From Acytostelium subglobosum LB1 (taxonomy: Eukaryota; Evosea; Eumycetozoa; Acytosteliales; Acytosteliaceae): a stretch of DNA of 64,000 nt. The notes under the pieces were generated by a model. It was not told the origin of the DNA. It did no database searches and saw only the letters and a program-made list of their open reading frames with translations. Within the stretch, counting starts at the first letter, position 1, and each line of letters starts with the position of its first letter. Below are positions 44,539 through 56,200 of this stretch, piece after piece. The position numbers and the translations under genes are program-made. The stretch spans positions 1,511,396-1,575,395 of the forward strand of contig NW_012236531.1 in NCBI RefSeq assembly GCF_000787575.1, given 5' to 3'.

Positions 44539-45990
44539 TCTATGTTTGATTGATTGATTGATTGATTGGACCGTGTCTGTTGCACTCTTATATATAGTCT
44601 TGTCCGTAGATGCGTTTGTTGGTCGAACAGTCAGTCAGAGAAGGGATGGCCTACATGGCTATTATTAGTCAGGTAAGGTCATGTGGATGGATTGACCTTC
44701 GGATTGCACACATGTACAACTTTGATTGAATTGATAGATAGAGTGCTGCTGAGGTGATGATGATGATGATGTTGGTGATGATGTTCCAAACTCAAAGTGT
44801 GTCTGTAGGTGAATGAATGTGATAATGGGCAAGCATTCTCAAGGTTGAAGAGAGATATTCAAGTAATTACTCGGGTCCAGACAACAAACAAAATATCTCT
44901 TTAGGCCCAAGATCATTAAGTTGAAGAGCCATACTCAAACCCAAAGTTGGTCAAAGTATAAATTGCTTGTTATCTAGATATGTCATACATATTGTTGTTG
45001 ATGTTGGGTTAGGTAGTCTTTATCGACTTGACCTTGATGTAACTCAAGTCATTCTATAGAATGGAATCATGACATGGTTCCATGTTCGGTGATATAAATT
45101 GTCGGGCTACAACTTTGTTTGACATTCCGTGACCAAGACAAGTCGGTCCGCACTCTCCTTTGATCATTGATTATGTAATTTGAACACACATACCTTACAC
45201 ATACCCAACCAACCTCAATAACAAGTAGTTATTAACTACCATTCAATCAATCAAATACTCTACATTCACGAACTCCAGTTTTTTCTTGGACCATCTATTT
45301 TTTGATTGTTTTTTTTGTGAACCAAAATGAGCCTTCACCCTCAAACAACCTCGCACCCTCACTAGACCCATTTTGGTTGGATTGTCAACTGACCAACCAA
45401 TGAATATTGTCCGAGTAGGAATTGATGCCACCAACTTACCCATCAACCCCGCTTTGAGTTCGATCGAAACACCATTACCACCCATTATTACCTCGTTGTT
45501 TCAATGAACGGATGCCACGCTTTGTGGCTGTTGGGATAGTTGTTTCCGAGTCTACTACATAGTCTGAGATCGAAATCTAAAGTAAAGTAAACTTACACAA
45601 CTCATCTCAGTGTATACAATGAGCCATCCCCCTTCAAACAATGTGGGCAAGATGAACCCAAAGACTTTGAGACAGAAGCTACTTTAGATTAAAGTCGGTT
45701 ATTCACCATCATCTTTGATTATTAATATTAATATGAGTGTGATTACCAGTTGTTGTTGCTGTTAGTAATACCTCCTGTTTTCAGATTAAATCGATGGGAT
45801 GAATGGTCGAAGCCTCACTCATCATCCCTTCTCAATCAACCCAAATCATTATTATTTATACAACCTCTTTATTCAACTTCCATTCTAAATTAATATTGTA
45901 TTTATATTTGTATAACTCTGTAAGATAAATAATATATATCACACTTGTATTACTATTTCCACTATTTAAATAATATCACAAAAATCCACA
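44539..45990. other. Long intergenic region
   Basis: About 1.45 kb between divergent genes. ATTGATTG run at 44548-44567 beside the secreted-protein gene, GATGAT repeats near 44755-44785, and AT-rich DNA near the I29 gene. An 80-codon minus frame at 45243-45485 is open from an ATG but has no recognisable family; not called. Confidence 0.45.
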
Positions 45991-46735
45991 ATGAAATATT
46001 TATTCCCAACAATTATTGTATTATATACTACATTTTTATTGTTTGCATCGGCAACTACTTATACACCTGATGCTGAGACTTTCCAGATTTGGGCTGATGC
46101 CTATGGAAAGAAGTACACAAGTGATGAGTACCAAAAGGTCTTTGCAATTTGGCAAGCCAGTGTCAATCAGATTAATCAAGTGAACTCCAAGATCAACCTA
46201 CCAGATGTACACCTTGATTTTGGTGATGGACCCTCGCCCTCATCCAGTCGCAAGCTCTACGCCGCCCAAGCTGTCGACCCCATTGTCTCATTCCCCAATG
46301 CTGATATGCCAAGGAGTATGTATTTGTTCAAATAACGATTACACTTTTTGACATCAATATTAATACATCATGCTACTCAATCAATTATTAGTGACACTTG
46401 GAGAGTTCAGTGATATGACTTATGACTCATTCAGCCATATGTTCTTGGGTGCTGATGCTGCTGCCATCCCAGCTACTGCTGCTGCCGGTTCTGCTTTGTC
46501 AACTGGTGCCATTATTGGTATTGCTATTGGTGGAAGTGCTGTTGTTGTTGGTGCTGCTGCTGGTGTCGCCTACGCTGTGATCAAGAGCAAGAGAGGCAAG
46601 ACAACCGTGGTCGAGGTCAACAACATGGAGACCGAGAAGAAGAAGTCCAAGGGTATCGATGTATACAAGTTCCGCAAGGGCAATGTTGCACATTCAATCA
46701 CTGCTCGTGATCAATCACAAGTTGTCACACAATAG
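45991..46735 (+). CDS. Orphan I29 prodomain-like membrane protein
   Basis: Two exons, 45991-46315 and 46392-46735 (76-bp intron, phase 1), giving 222 residues. A signal peptide (MKYLFPTIIVLYTTFLLFASA) precedes a segment that matches the cathepsin propeptide (inhibitor I29) pattern: FQIWADAYGKKYTSDEYQKVFAIWQASVNQINQVNSK (about 31-67), continuing after the intron with LGEFSDMTYDSFSHMFLG, the GNF/ERFNIN-type second half. No papain-like protease domain follows. Instead there is an Ala/Gly-rich transmembrane helix (GAIIGIAIGGSAVVVGAAAGVAYAVI, about 135-160) and a basic cytosolic tail. It could inhibit cysteine proteases in the endolysosomal or extracellular space while membrane-bound. The family link is by motif only. 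Confidence 0.75.
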
Positions 46736-47936
46736 TAACAATAACAGTAATAATAAGTTAGTATTATTATTATTATTTGTATAAATAATTAATAAATCAT
46801 TGTCATTGATTGATTGACCGATCAATATATTTGACACCATGATATGGAGAGAAATTGGAAACAGTTTGATGGGGAGATAATTGTAAAACACGAGTCTCTC
46901 TCGAAATAGAGTTTCTTGGATCATCAAGTTGCACAAGGTGATCGTCCAAGGGGCGGTCCCAAGGTAAGGTAATGATCGTTGGGGGTGACTTCACTTGGAT
47001 TTTCATTCACCTAATGCCTGGTCACACAACACTTTGTCATTAGGACGCACTATGCACTTGCACACTTGGCAGGCATGCCCCAACTCTCCCGTCATCCTTT
47101 CATCATAGCACCCCATCTCATTGCGAGTGAAGGGAACACCCTTGTTTACTTACTTAAGGGATGAGATCATTGTCTCTGTCTTGTACATGTACACAATCAA
47201 CAATAACATCAAACATCAGATCCAATTGATTACTAGCGATTCATTTATTATATTAACAAACCAAACAGATAAAAGATAAAAGATAAAAGATATTATAACT
47301 TAACTAATACAAATATTAAAGAGAGAGCCTAAACAAACTTAAGGTATATAATACATACACCAGACTCACCCAACGTAGATAGATAGATAGATAGAGATAG
47401 ATACAAACAGATAACAACTATATCACGCTGTCATCTCGTCTCTCTTGAGATAAGATAAGGGTTGTTGTTTGTTTGTTTGTTGGTGGAAAGAATACACGCA
47501 CATACATACACACACACATACATACACCAAAGACAAACAGATGAATGTAGATGGTTTCGCAGATGGAAGGATTGTGTTTGTTGTTGGTAGTTGTTGAACC
47601 CACACACCACCAACAACATGTCGTGGTTGGGGTATACGGCGGCGACAATCTATGTCTGACGCGTTGCCTTTGACTGACTGGCCTGACATGTTCACCTAAA
47701 CAAACAAACAAACAAACCTCTATTTACTTGATATATTCATCAATATTATCTCTTCACTTATTTGTTTGTTTATTCATCCATTCATACATTCGCTCATTCA
47801 CTCATTCATTCAGTTGATCAACAGAACACAAAGTGAAGACAAAGACTCATTGACTTACTCTTTGACCTCTTAAATACAGAATCAACCAATAATTATTAAT
47901 ACAAAGAAGAGATAATCGATACAACATACATAAAGA
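46736..47936. other. Intergenic region with GATA and CA/GT microsatellites
   Basis: About 1.2 kb. Contains TATTAT runs (46750-46780), AGATAAA repeats (47268-47292), (GATA)n at 47378-47402, GTTT repeats (47460-47485), CA-rich DNA (47495-47530), AACAA repeats (47695-47717) and TCAT repeats (47775-47812). No gene supported. Confidence 0.5.
47378..47402. repeat. (GATA)n microsatellite
   Basis: Five consecutive TAGA units followed by an interrupted GAGATAGATAC. Confidence 0.85.
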
Positions 47937-48805
47937 ATGAGTGGATTCGTTGGTAACCTGTCATCGGATCAGGAGAAGATGCTTGCTGAGGTCAGGAAGA
48001 TGCTCGCTGAGAACACTGATCCAGTAATTCAGGAAGAGATAAGCAAGTTGGATGACTCTATGATTCTTAGGTATGACAAATGTGCACCATCTTAACATGT
48101 TGGACTGACTGACTGACTGACTGACACACTTTATAAAGATTCTTGAGAGCCAGGAAATGGGTACTGAATGATGCATACAAGATGTTGCTCGATGCTCTGG
48201 TATTCAGGGCAACATTCCAAGAGATTGGAGTGGAGAAGATCACAGAAGAGAGTGTGGAGAATGAGCTAAAGACTGGAAAGAGTTTCTTCTATGGCTGGGA
48301 CAATGGTGGAAGACCAGTGTGTATCATCAGAACGAGGAAACACGATAGCTCACAGCGCGACATCCAGGAGGCACATCGCTATTGTGTCTACTTCATGGAG
48401 AAGGGCAAAGCATTGCTCCCACCAGGAATTGAAACATGTACTCTTATATTCGATATGACTAGCTTTAGCACAAAGAACATGGTATGTATAAGAATGATTG
48501 ACAACGAGACCATGACTGACTCTCTGGCAATGTAGGATTATGAACTTGTCAAGTTTATCGTGGATATGTTCCAAAAGTATTATCCAGAATCACTGAACAA
48601 GTGTTTGATTGTTAATGCACCATGGATATTCACTGGAATTTGGAACATTATCAAGCATTGGATGGACCCAATCACTGTTGGCAAAGTCAACTTTGTAAAG
48701 TCCAAACAACTCATTGAATACATCCCAGCCGAACATCTCTTGGCATCATATGGTGGAGCAAGCACATGGAAGTACACATACAAAGGAATAACTGTTGAGG
48801 ACTAA
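47937..48805 (+). CDS. Sec14/CRAL-TRIO lipid-transfer protein
   Basis: Three exons: 47937-48070, 48139-48481 and 48536-48805, giving 248 residues with correct phases. The N-terminal CRAL-TRIO-N helices contain MILRFLRARKWVLNDAYKMLLDALVFRATF, the hallmark FLRARxW motif created by splicing exons 1 and 2. The lipid-binding lobe follows: FFYGWDNGGRPVCIIRTRKH, TLIFDMTSFSTKNMDYELVKFIVDMFQKYYPESLNKCLIVNAPWIFTGIWNIIKHWMDPITVGKVNFV, then YIPAEHLLASYGGAS. These match yeast Sec14-like phosphatidylinositol/phosphatidylcholine transfer proteins of the small single-domain class. It is cytosolic, with no signal or membrane anchor. Intron 1 carries GACT repeats. The start ATG is in AT-rich context (TAAAGAATG). 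Confidence 0.92.
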
Positions 48806-49567
48806 TATCAATCAATCAACACCAACATCAATCAATCAATCATTCATATTTCGACGCCATTCAATCAAACATTCATCCATCAACACTACAACTTCCTTAA
48901 ATATTTTTATATATATACTACGTTATATCTTGTATACAACCCTTAACGATACCAATGGTTTATTCAACACAATGTTCTTTGGAAACTCACTCCAAATGAT
49001 CAATCACACCAACTTTTTTGTCATAATCAAACCTTATTTATTAAATTAATAAACGAGAGATAGAGATAATAATATTTGATTAATCCAGTCAAACTGGAAT
49101 TCCAAACACGTGTCCAGTCCTTCCTTCCATGTCCATTCGTTGACAATTAAACACACTCACCTCACATCTTCATCAACAACTGAAACAGTCATTTATCAGA
49201 AAATATTTTTGGTATTTTTTTTGTTTTTTACAAGTCAAAACACTCACACAAGTGTTTGCCATGATCCCCCAAATCAAACAACTCCACTCTCTATCATGCA
49301 TGCATGACTACTTACACTCATTTCATTCATCGCTCGCCTCTCTTTTTATATCTTTGTAGTACCAAATCCGTCATATCATATCATATCGATTGATTGATTG
49401 ATTGATTGCACACGTGATTCATTTACATCATATATATATATATATTACATATATCACAGGGTACAGGTAACATATATACTACAGATACAAAGATACAGAT
49501 ACAAAGATACAGATAAAAAGATACAGATAATACATATATATAGAGACAGATAAGAAAGAAAAAAAAA
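48806..49567. other. Intergenic region and PP1 5' leader
   Basis: About 760 bp. (ATCA)n just after the CRAL-TRIO stop, ATTGATTG at 49388-49408, AT repeats, and a GATACA-type minisatellite at 49481-49530 running into a poly-A tract that abuts the PP1 ATG. Confidence 0.5.
49481..49530. repeat. GATACA(AA) minisatellite in the PP1 leader
   Basis: Four to five imperfect units of ACAGATACAAAG about 40-90 bp upstream of the PP1 start codon, on the sense strand. Confidence 0.8.
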
Positions 49568-50663
49568 ATGGAGATAGATTTAGATTCAATTATTGAAAGA
49601 TTATTGGAACCGAGAACTTCAAAGCCTGGAAAGCATGTTGATTTGAGAGAGGAAGAGATTAGATATTTGACAGTGCAGGCTACAGAGATATTCATTAATC
49701 AGCCGATATTGTTGGAGTTGGAAGCACCGATCAAGATCTGTGGAGACATACATGGACAGTACTACGATCTGTTGCGTCTGTTTGAGTACGGTGGCCTGCC
49801 CACCCCAGTCCAACTACCTGTTCCTGGGCGACTACGTCGACCGTGGCAAGCAGTCGCTCGAGACCATCTGTCTGCTGCTGGCCTACAAGATCAAGTACCC
49901 CGAGAACTTCTTCATCCTGCGTGGCAACCACGAGTGCGCCTCTATCAACCGTATCTACGGCTTTTACGACGAGTGCAAGCGCCGCTACAACACCAAGCTC
50001 TGGAAGGCCTTCACCGACTGCTTCAACTGTCTGCCCGTGGCCGCCATCATCGACGAGAAGATCTTCTGTATGCACGGCGGTCTGTCGCCCGACCTCAAGT
50101 CCATGGAGCAGATCAAGCGTATCGTGCGTCCAACCGTCGTTCCCGACAACGGACTGCTCTGCGACCTTCTCTGGGCCGACCCCGAGAAGTCCATCCAAGG
50201 CTGGGAAGACAACGACCGTGGTGTCTCCTATATATTCGGTCCAGATGTTGTCGAAACATTCCTCAGGAAGCATGATCTTGATCTGATTTGCAGAGCTCAT
50301 CAGGTAAGTTGTTATTAATGTCGTGGGTGGGGTGGAATGATCCCACCTTCCCGATATATCCATCAAGTTTGATTGATTAACTAACTTTTACAATCGCAAT
50401 CCTTGACGCTGGCGAACGTACGCATGATATAGGTTGTTGAGGATGGATATGAGTTCTTTGCAAAGAGACAACTTGTAACATTATTTTCCGCTCCCAACTA
50501 CTTTGGCGAGTTTGATAATGCCGGCGCGATGATGGGTGTCGACGAGACCCTGATGTGCTCCTTCCAGATACTGAAACCTTCAGACAAGAAGAAGGCGATT
50601 GCAGACAGTAACAGTAGAACACTGACGCCACCAAGAAATAAGCAACAGAAACCAAAGAAATGA
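49568..50663 (+). CDS. pppB: Protein phosphatase 1 catalytic subunit (one-base frame break)
   Basis: Exons 49568-50303 and 50433-50663 (129-bp GTAAGT...TATAG intron at CRAHQ/VVEDG, phase 0). All PPP-family metal and phosphate motifs are present: [78 protein letters not shown], and [17 protein letters not shown] Lys-rich tail ends [12 protein letters not shown]. At 49796-49808 (CTGCCCACCCCAG) the DNA carries one C too many for the expected [11 protein letters not shown], shifting the frame. Everything after is intact in the other frame, so a base-call error in the C-run is likely. Corrected length would be 321 residues, normal for PP1. It dephosphorylates Ser/Thr on many targets with regulatory subunits binding its RVxF groove. 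Confidence 0.92.
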
Positions 50664-51520
50664 ACAGTGCAACAACATCCCCAGCAGCAGCAGTAGACAT
50701 CAACAACGGTCTACTACTCTCAACATTCATTCATTCATTCATTCATCCCATACGCACCAACCAAACAACCAACTAATCCACTACTACAACCATCGACTAC
50801 AAGTGTATGATTGCTATTATAATCCATCATCAACAACTAATAACATGGAAATAAGTCACAAGTCTGGGATCAATCAGTCCAATCACAGACACAGACACAC
50901 ACATTACCATCAACTCAATCACAATCAATCAACATAGGCCCTCGCTCATTGGGTCCAACACACGTTCTTTCATTTAATCCAATCACTCAATCACTCTATC
51001 ACTCAACTATCTTCCTTCTTTATCTCTTTTCCACAATCTATCAATCCAATCAATCAATCATTCAATCAAACAAACAACAATCAATCAATCATATTTATAA
51101 ATAATATATATATATTATATAAATAGATATAGAAGCAAATATGACCTTATTACAATTGTTTGGCCATTGTTGTAGGGTTAGATCAACATCATGGGATGGA
51201 CAGGGCAAGCAGAGTCCGATCGGACTTAGATTTACAAATGCGCGCATTAGCAATAAGCACCCACAGTTTTGCTTGACGGGCTAGCTCAATGATTGGGGGG
51301 TCGCGTGTGTTTGTTTGTTTGTTTATCATCACCCCACCCAACAGACATCTCCACAACTTGTTGTTGTTATTGGTGTGCAATACATTAACATTCATTCATT
51401 CATCTTAATGCCTGCCTATTAGTTGTTATAAAAGCAAGAGAGAGAGAGATAATGATGTTGATATAACAATGATGATGATGATGATGATATGATAATAATA
51501 ATAATATTTTACAAATAATA
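50664..51520. other. Intergenic region
   Basis: About 860 bp between two plus-strand genes. (CATT)n at 50724-50744, CAATCAAT runs near 50920 and 51040-51090, a perfect 14-bp palindrome AGTCCGATCGGACT at 51213-51226 within a short GC-richer island (51170-51320), and GAGAGA/GATGAT leader repeats before the LDB start. Confidence 0.5.
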
Positions 51521-52999
51521 ATGATAATGATGAATACACAACAACCTCAGCAACATCCTGCCGCTTCAATTGGCGGTGGCCTTGGCGGTGGTGGTGGCGG
51601 ACCTGGTGGTGCCCCTACTGGTACTGCCCTACAACAACAACAACAACAACAACAACAGCAACAGCAACAGCAACAACAACAGCAACAACAACAACACTCA
51701 CACCATCAAATGATTCAAGCAAGAATGCTACAACAGAAGAAGGATGTAGTTGAACGAATTGCAAAGATCACTGGTTACTATCATAGTCGGCCTGCTGACA
51801 ACTCGCCAGAGTTCTGGATGTCCTTCATTGGAGAGTTCTTCATGCCTGGAGGCATATTTATACATACAATGCGTCAACAGCCGCACATTGCTGCCGTGGA
51901 CGATGCATCAACACGAAGATTTGGTATGAAAGTGAATGAAATGATCGTTATGTAACCGTCATATACTAATCACTCAATCATTCAATGATCGATCACACCT
52001 TGACTTTGGGATCATTCCAATCACAAACCCTTGCTCACACAAACAGAGATACCATGTTCTTTGCTGCCTAGATACTTCAAGGTAGCGTTTGACACTGGCT
52101 TACTTTCAACATCGCTGACGTTCGAGGACCAGAGCATTGAGTATCTACCAAATGGACTGACTTGTTTCAATGTGAAGATTGCAAGAATGCTATTGGTCTA
52201 CGACACGATACACGTGCACATCGAGGGCTCTCTTGCTATCTACTTTGCACCCGACATGAAGATCGTGTCATTGTACGCCGACTCGCGATCATTCCAAGAG
52301 TCAATACCACGCGAGCACATCACTCGCTTCTTTCAAGACTATCACAAGCAGCCACAGCAGCAACAATCACCTCAATCGGCATTGCTATCGCTCGAACAGC
52401 AATTCGCATCACCCGTCAGCGCCATGGGCATCCCTTTACATCTGATGCGCTACTACTCCATCGTGAATGCCGTTGTTCAGTCGTACGACATGATGCATGC
52501 CAATCACTCGCCAAAAGGTAGGTGTGCAAAGTAATTGATTGGATCGGCGCCAGTATATAACAACACGACCTCCTAACTGTCGCCTGGCCATACTACTATG
52601 GCATGAACCAACTCCTCAGACCCAAGTAAACCAAATGGAAATTCGTCACAACACTTTGTAATGCCACACTCGCCTGCAGGTCAGGGTCCTCAAGTCAACT
52701 CTCCACATCAGAAGCCACCATCTGGAATGATCTCAGGGCAGACAGGTGGTCCAGATCAAAAGGAAAAGAATGAACAACAGCAGCAACAACAGCAGCAACA
52801 GCAGCAAGCCGCAGCTGGCCAACAACAACAACATAACAATGGTAACAACAAGTCGAATGAGAATAAGGTATACAAATTCCAGGTGTCGCCTCAACAGAAG
52901 GAACTGAAAGAGACACAACCATCTCCGTCAGCCACGGCCAAGAAGAAAGCAGTGTTCAAGGAGTATGATAACGATAAACATATGGCAAAGATGTCATAA
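51521..52999 (+). CDS. LIM-domain-binding (LDB/SEUSS-type) transcriptional cofactor
   Basis: Three exons: 51521-51923, 52047-52517 and 52620-52999, giving 417 residues, all in phase. The N-terminus is Gly-rich then poly-Q (about residues 36-60). The LIM_bind domain occupies about 70-325: QKKDVVERIAKITGYYHSRPADNSPEFWMSFIGEFFMPGGIF, EIPCSLLPRYFKVAFDTGL, FNVKIARMLLVYDTIHVHIEGSLAIYFAPDMKIVSLYADSRSFQESIPRE, and the C-terminal MRYYSIVNAVVQSYDMM. A second poly-Q and a Lys-rich end follow. Homologues (animal LDB1, plant SEUSS, fungal Adn1) dimerise or bridge DNA-bound factors such as LIM and GATA proteins in the nucleus. The leader contains AGAGAGAGAGATAATGATG repeats. It lies beside, and is convergent with, another poly-Q gene. 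Confidence 0.9.
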
Positions 53000-53090
53000 T
53001 CCCGGATAACACATTATATATATACATATATACATATATAAACAAATCACAAATGTACATCAATCAATCAATTCAATTGGAAGATGATGG

Positions 53091-53091
53091 N
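53091..53091. other. Single ambiguous base (N)
   Basis: One undetermined base in the intergenic DNA between two convergent genes. Confidence 0.95.
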
Positions 53092-53256
53092 ATGGTGGAT
53101 GGATTGTATCAAATAGTTGTAATTAATGGATGTGGATGGATGTATGTTGTATTACTTCTTTGTTCTCTCTGCTTCACTCTTGTGTGATCCTGTTATTCTT
53201 GATTGTTGGTGGTATATTCTGGTCAACATGTTCCAATCAATGTTATACTCTCAACT

Positions 53257-56200
53257 TTACTTGTACTTGTTGAGGAATGAATACTAGTGTAACAGAGTTA
53301 GTAACGAGCGTTGTTATGAGTCTGAATTGACTTACCATTTGGGAATGATTGTCGCCAAGATGTTGTTGCTGTTGTTGCTGCTGTTGTTGTTGTTGTTGAT
53401 GCATATGCTGTTGCTGTTGCTGTTTTTGCTGTTGAAGCTGTGGAGAATTGGTCGGAGGGAATATGGATGATGGGAACAATCCAAGTGAATTGGGGAATGT
53501 GAAGAATGAGGAATGATCATTGCCATTGCCAAACATATTGGTACTCGAGTTGGAGGACAGCGATGGTGATGGTGCAATTGGCGCCATCGAATCAGACAGG
53601 AAAAAGGATGCAGAGGGCGTGATCGTCGCTGGATTCTGTGTGTTGACGGGTGGCGTCACAATGCGCTGAATGTCACTGAATGATGATCTTTGATTCCAGC
53701 CAGGCACCTCTTCGTCGCCCAACGTGTTCAACATTTGAGACAGAGAATGAAGTGTGTTGGGAGAGACCAGCTGGGACTTTGATGATGCTGGGCTGTTGTC
53801 TTCCACGCCTGTCGTTGATGCTGTTGTTGTGGAGGTAGAGGTGGGCGAGCCAATCGAACCCATTCTAGAGATTGGTGGCGAGTAGTGCGGGTACAGACCG
53901 CCCGTGGATCCAACACCTGTCACCAGAGGGGACTGCTGTGCACTGATCGGCTCAAACGATTGAGAATGCGGATTCAATGGTGATTTGACTGGATGTGAAT
54001 GTTGGGAGGAATGTGACTGTGGATGTGCGGTTGCTGGCGCGTTGACAATCTTCATGACATTGAGCAATGAATGAGTGTAGCTTGCATTGATGATGGACAT
54101 CTCCAGATCGCTCATCGTCTCAAACTGGATGAGATAGACATTCTCCGTTTCGTACGATGTCTTTGAGGGGAGCTGCTGGATCTTGGGGAAGTAGTCGTTG
54201 CATGCGATGCCCTTGAAGTACTTGTAGACGTCCATCGTTGTCTTGAGGAAGTTGGGCACAGACTTGAGTATGACAGACAACTCCGGCTTGAAGTTGAGTT
54301 GCTGGAGGTATGACAGGAGTTGTGGTGGGATAGACGCGTTGATACCATTCTGATCATAGTGCTGCTGCTGTGCCTGACCAGTCGTGACCGGGGCATTGTG
54401 TGTGTTCGCAACTGGCTTCGAGGTAGGTGGAATGTTGTGTTGTTGTTGTTGTCCATGCATCGCACCAACAAAGCCTCCAGGAGGTGGAGCATTCAAGATG
54501 GGTGGAGACTTGGACCTGGAGTTCAACTCTGTGTACTGCTGCTGTAGTTGTTGTTGCTGGAGCATTACCTGCTGTTGAAGTTGATGCAGCTGATGTGATT
54601 GTTGTTGTAACTGTATCTGCTGCTGTTGGTGCTGATGATGTTGCTGTTGTTGCTGTTGTTGCTGTTGTTNNNNNNNNNNNNNNNNNNNNNNNNNNNNNNN
54701 NNNNNNNNNNNNNNNNNNNNNNNNNNNNNNNNNNNNNNNNNNNNNNNNNNNNNNNNNNNNNNNNNNNNNTGCTGTTGTTGCTGTTGTTGCTGTTGTTGTG
54801 GCTGAGCAATCAATTGGTGTTTGAATTGGGACTTGCGCATGTGTTTGTGTCTGAGGAGTTGGTGACTGGATTGGCATCTGAGCCGCCTGTGCCGGTACCG
54901 GTTGTGTCTGTTGTTGTGCTTGGACCAGACCAAGTTGTGATACTTGGGCATAGGATGCACCGGCTGGAGGAAGGGTGATTGGCGCGGAAACAGATATCTC
55001 TGGAGTGGGTTGCCTCGCAATGGCATGTTGTTGTGAGATTGGTGCTGGAACATCGCTGAGAGTCGGTGGAGTCGGTTGAGGAGGTGGTGGTGTACTAGAC
55101 TTCACATTAAGCTTCGTCTTCTTCTCCTTTGCCAACTGCAGCTGTTGTTGTCTATGCTGTTGTTCTTTCCACGCCTTGATTGATTGATTGAATGAGTTAG
55201 TGAGTTGGATTGCATTGCCATGTTGATGGATGATGGTACACATACGAGGTGTTCATGGTAGGTCTGTGAGATGAGTGAGACCACTTCATCACCGATGATT
55301 TCATCGAGGAAGTCTTCGGCAAGGTCGCTGATGGCGGTTTGAAGTGTCTCTTCAAAGGCCTGTCGCTCAAGTTTGAGTTGGTGCTCCTTCTCCTCCTTCT
55401 CTTTCCTGAGGTCCTCATTCTCGCGATCACGCTCTTTCTGCTCGCGATCACGTTCTCTCTGCTCCCTGTCGCGCTCTCTCTGCTCCCTCTCGCGTTCCTT
55501 CTCCAACTCTTTGGCTCGCTTCTTCTTCTCGTCCGTGGATATCTTCTTGACGATGTTCGTGGTCAACTCCTCGACCACCTCGTCAATTATCAGGTCTGCC
55601 AACTCGTCCACCAACTGCGCATTCTCATCCTCTTTCTCCTTCTCCAGTCTCTCCTTCTCCAATTGCTGTTGTTTGATTGATGCTGCGTCCTCCTTCTCCT
55701 TCTCTGGTTGTTGCTGTACATTCCTAATCTTTGCAATCGTCTCATTGAATATCGCTTGTTCCTTCTTCATTCGCGCTGTTTGATTGAGTGTGAGTGTCAG
55801 CGCCGTCACTGGATGGAATCATTCCATCAATCAATCGATCAAACGATCAATCAAACATACCTTCCTCAGTCTCTCCTTTGTTGGCGGCCAATGCTTCGTT
55901 CACTTTCTTGAGTTGAGTACGTGTGATGTTGTCGTTTATGGGCACCTTGGACTGGCCAAAGAGCGAGCGAGTGAATTCAGAGAGTTCGTCACGCGGGAAG
56001 TTGCTGGGCAGCGGTACCTTTGGCTTCAACTTGGCCTTCTTTGACTTTTTAGTCTTTCTCTTTGCCTTGTCCTTCTCGTCCGTCTTGATTGGAGGCAAAG
56101 TCGGTGCCACCACGCTACAATACTCCAACAAAGCTTCGCTACTATCCGGTCTGATCGCTGCCGGCTGAATCGAATAAAGTGCATCCGAGTACATCAACTT

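Noticed and set aside
45243-45485. 80-codon minus-strand frame starting with ATG, basic C-terminus
   Set aside because: No recognisable family, no splice or leader features, and the spacer around it has no coding bias. Could be a small gene but unsupported.
47418-47711. Overlapping minus-strand frames rich in CVCV and TNKQ
   Set aside because: Derived from CA/GT microsatellite DNA, three frames open together.
49731-50366. 211-codon minus-strand frame opposite PP1
   Set aside because: Antisense of the strongly constrained PP1 domain; a product of GC-ending codon use.
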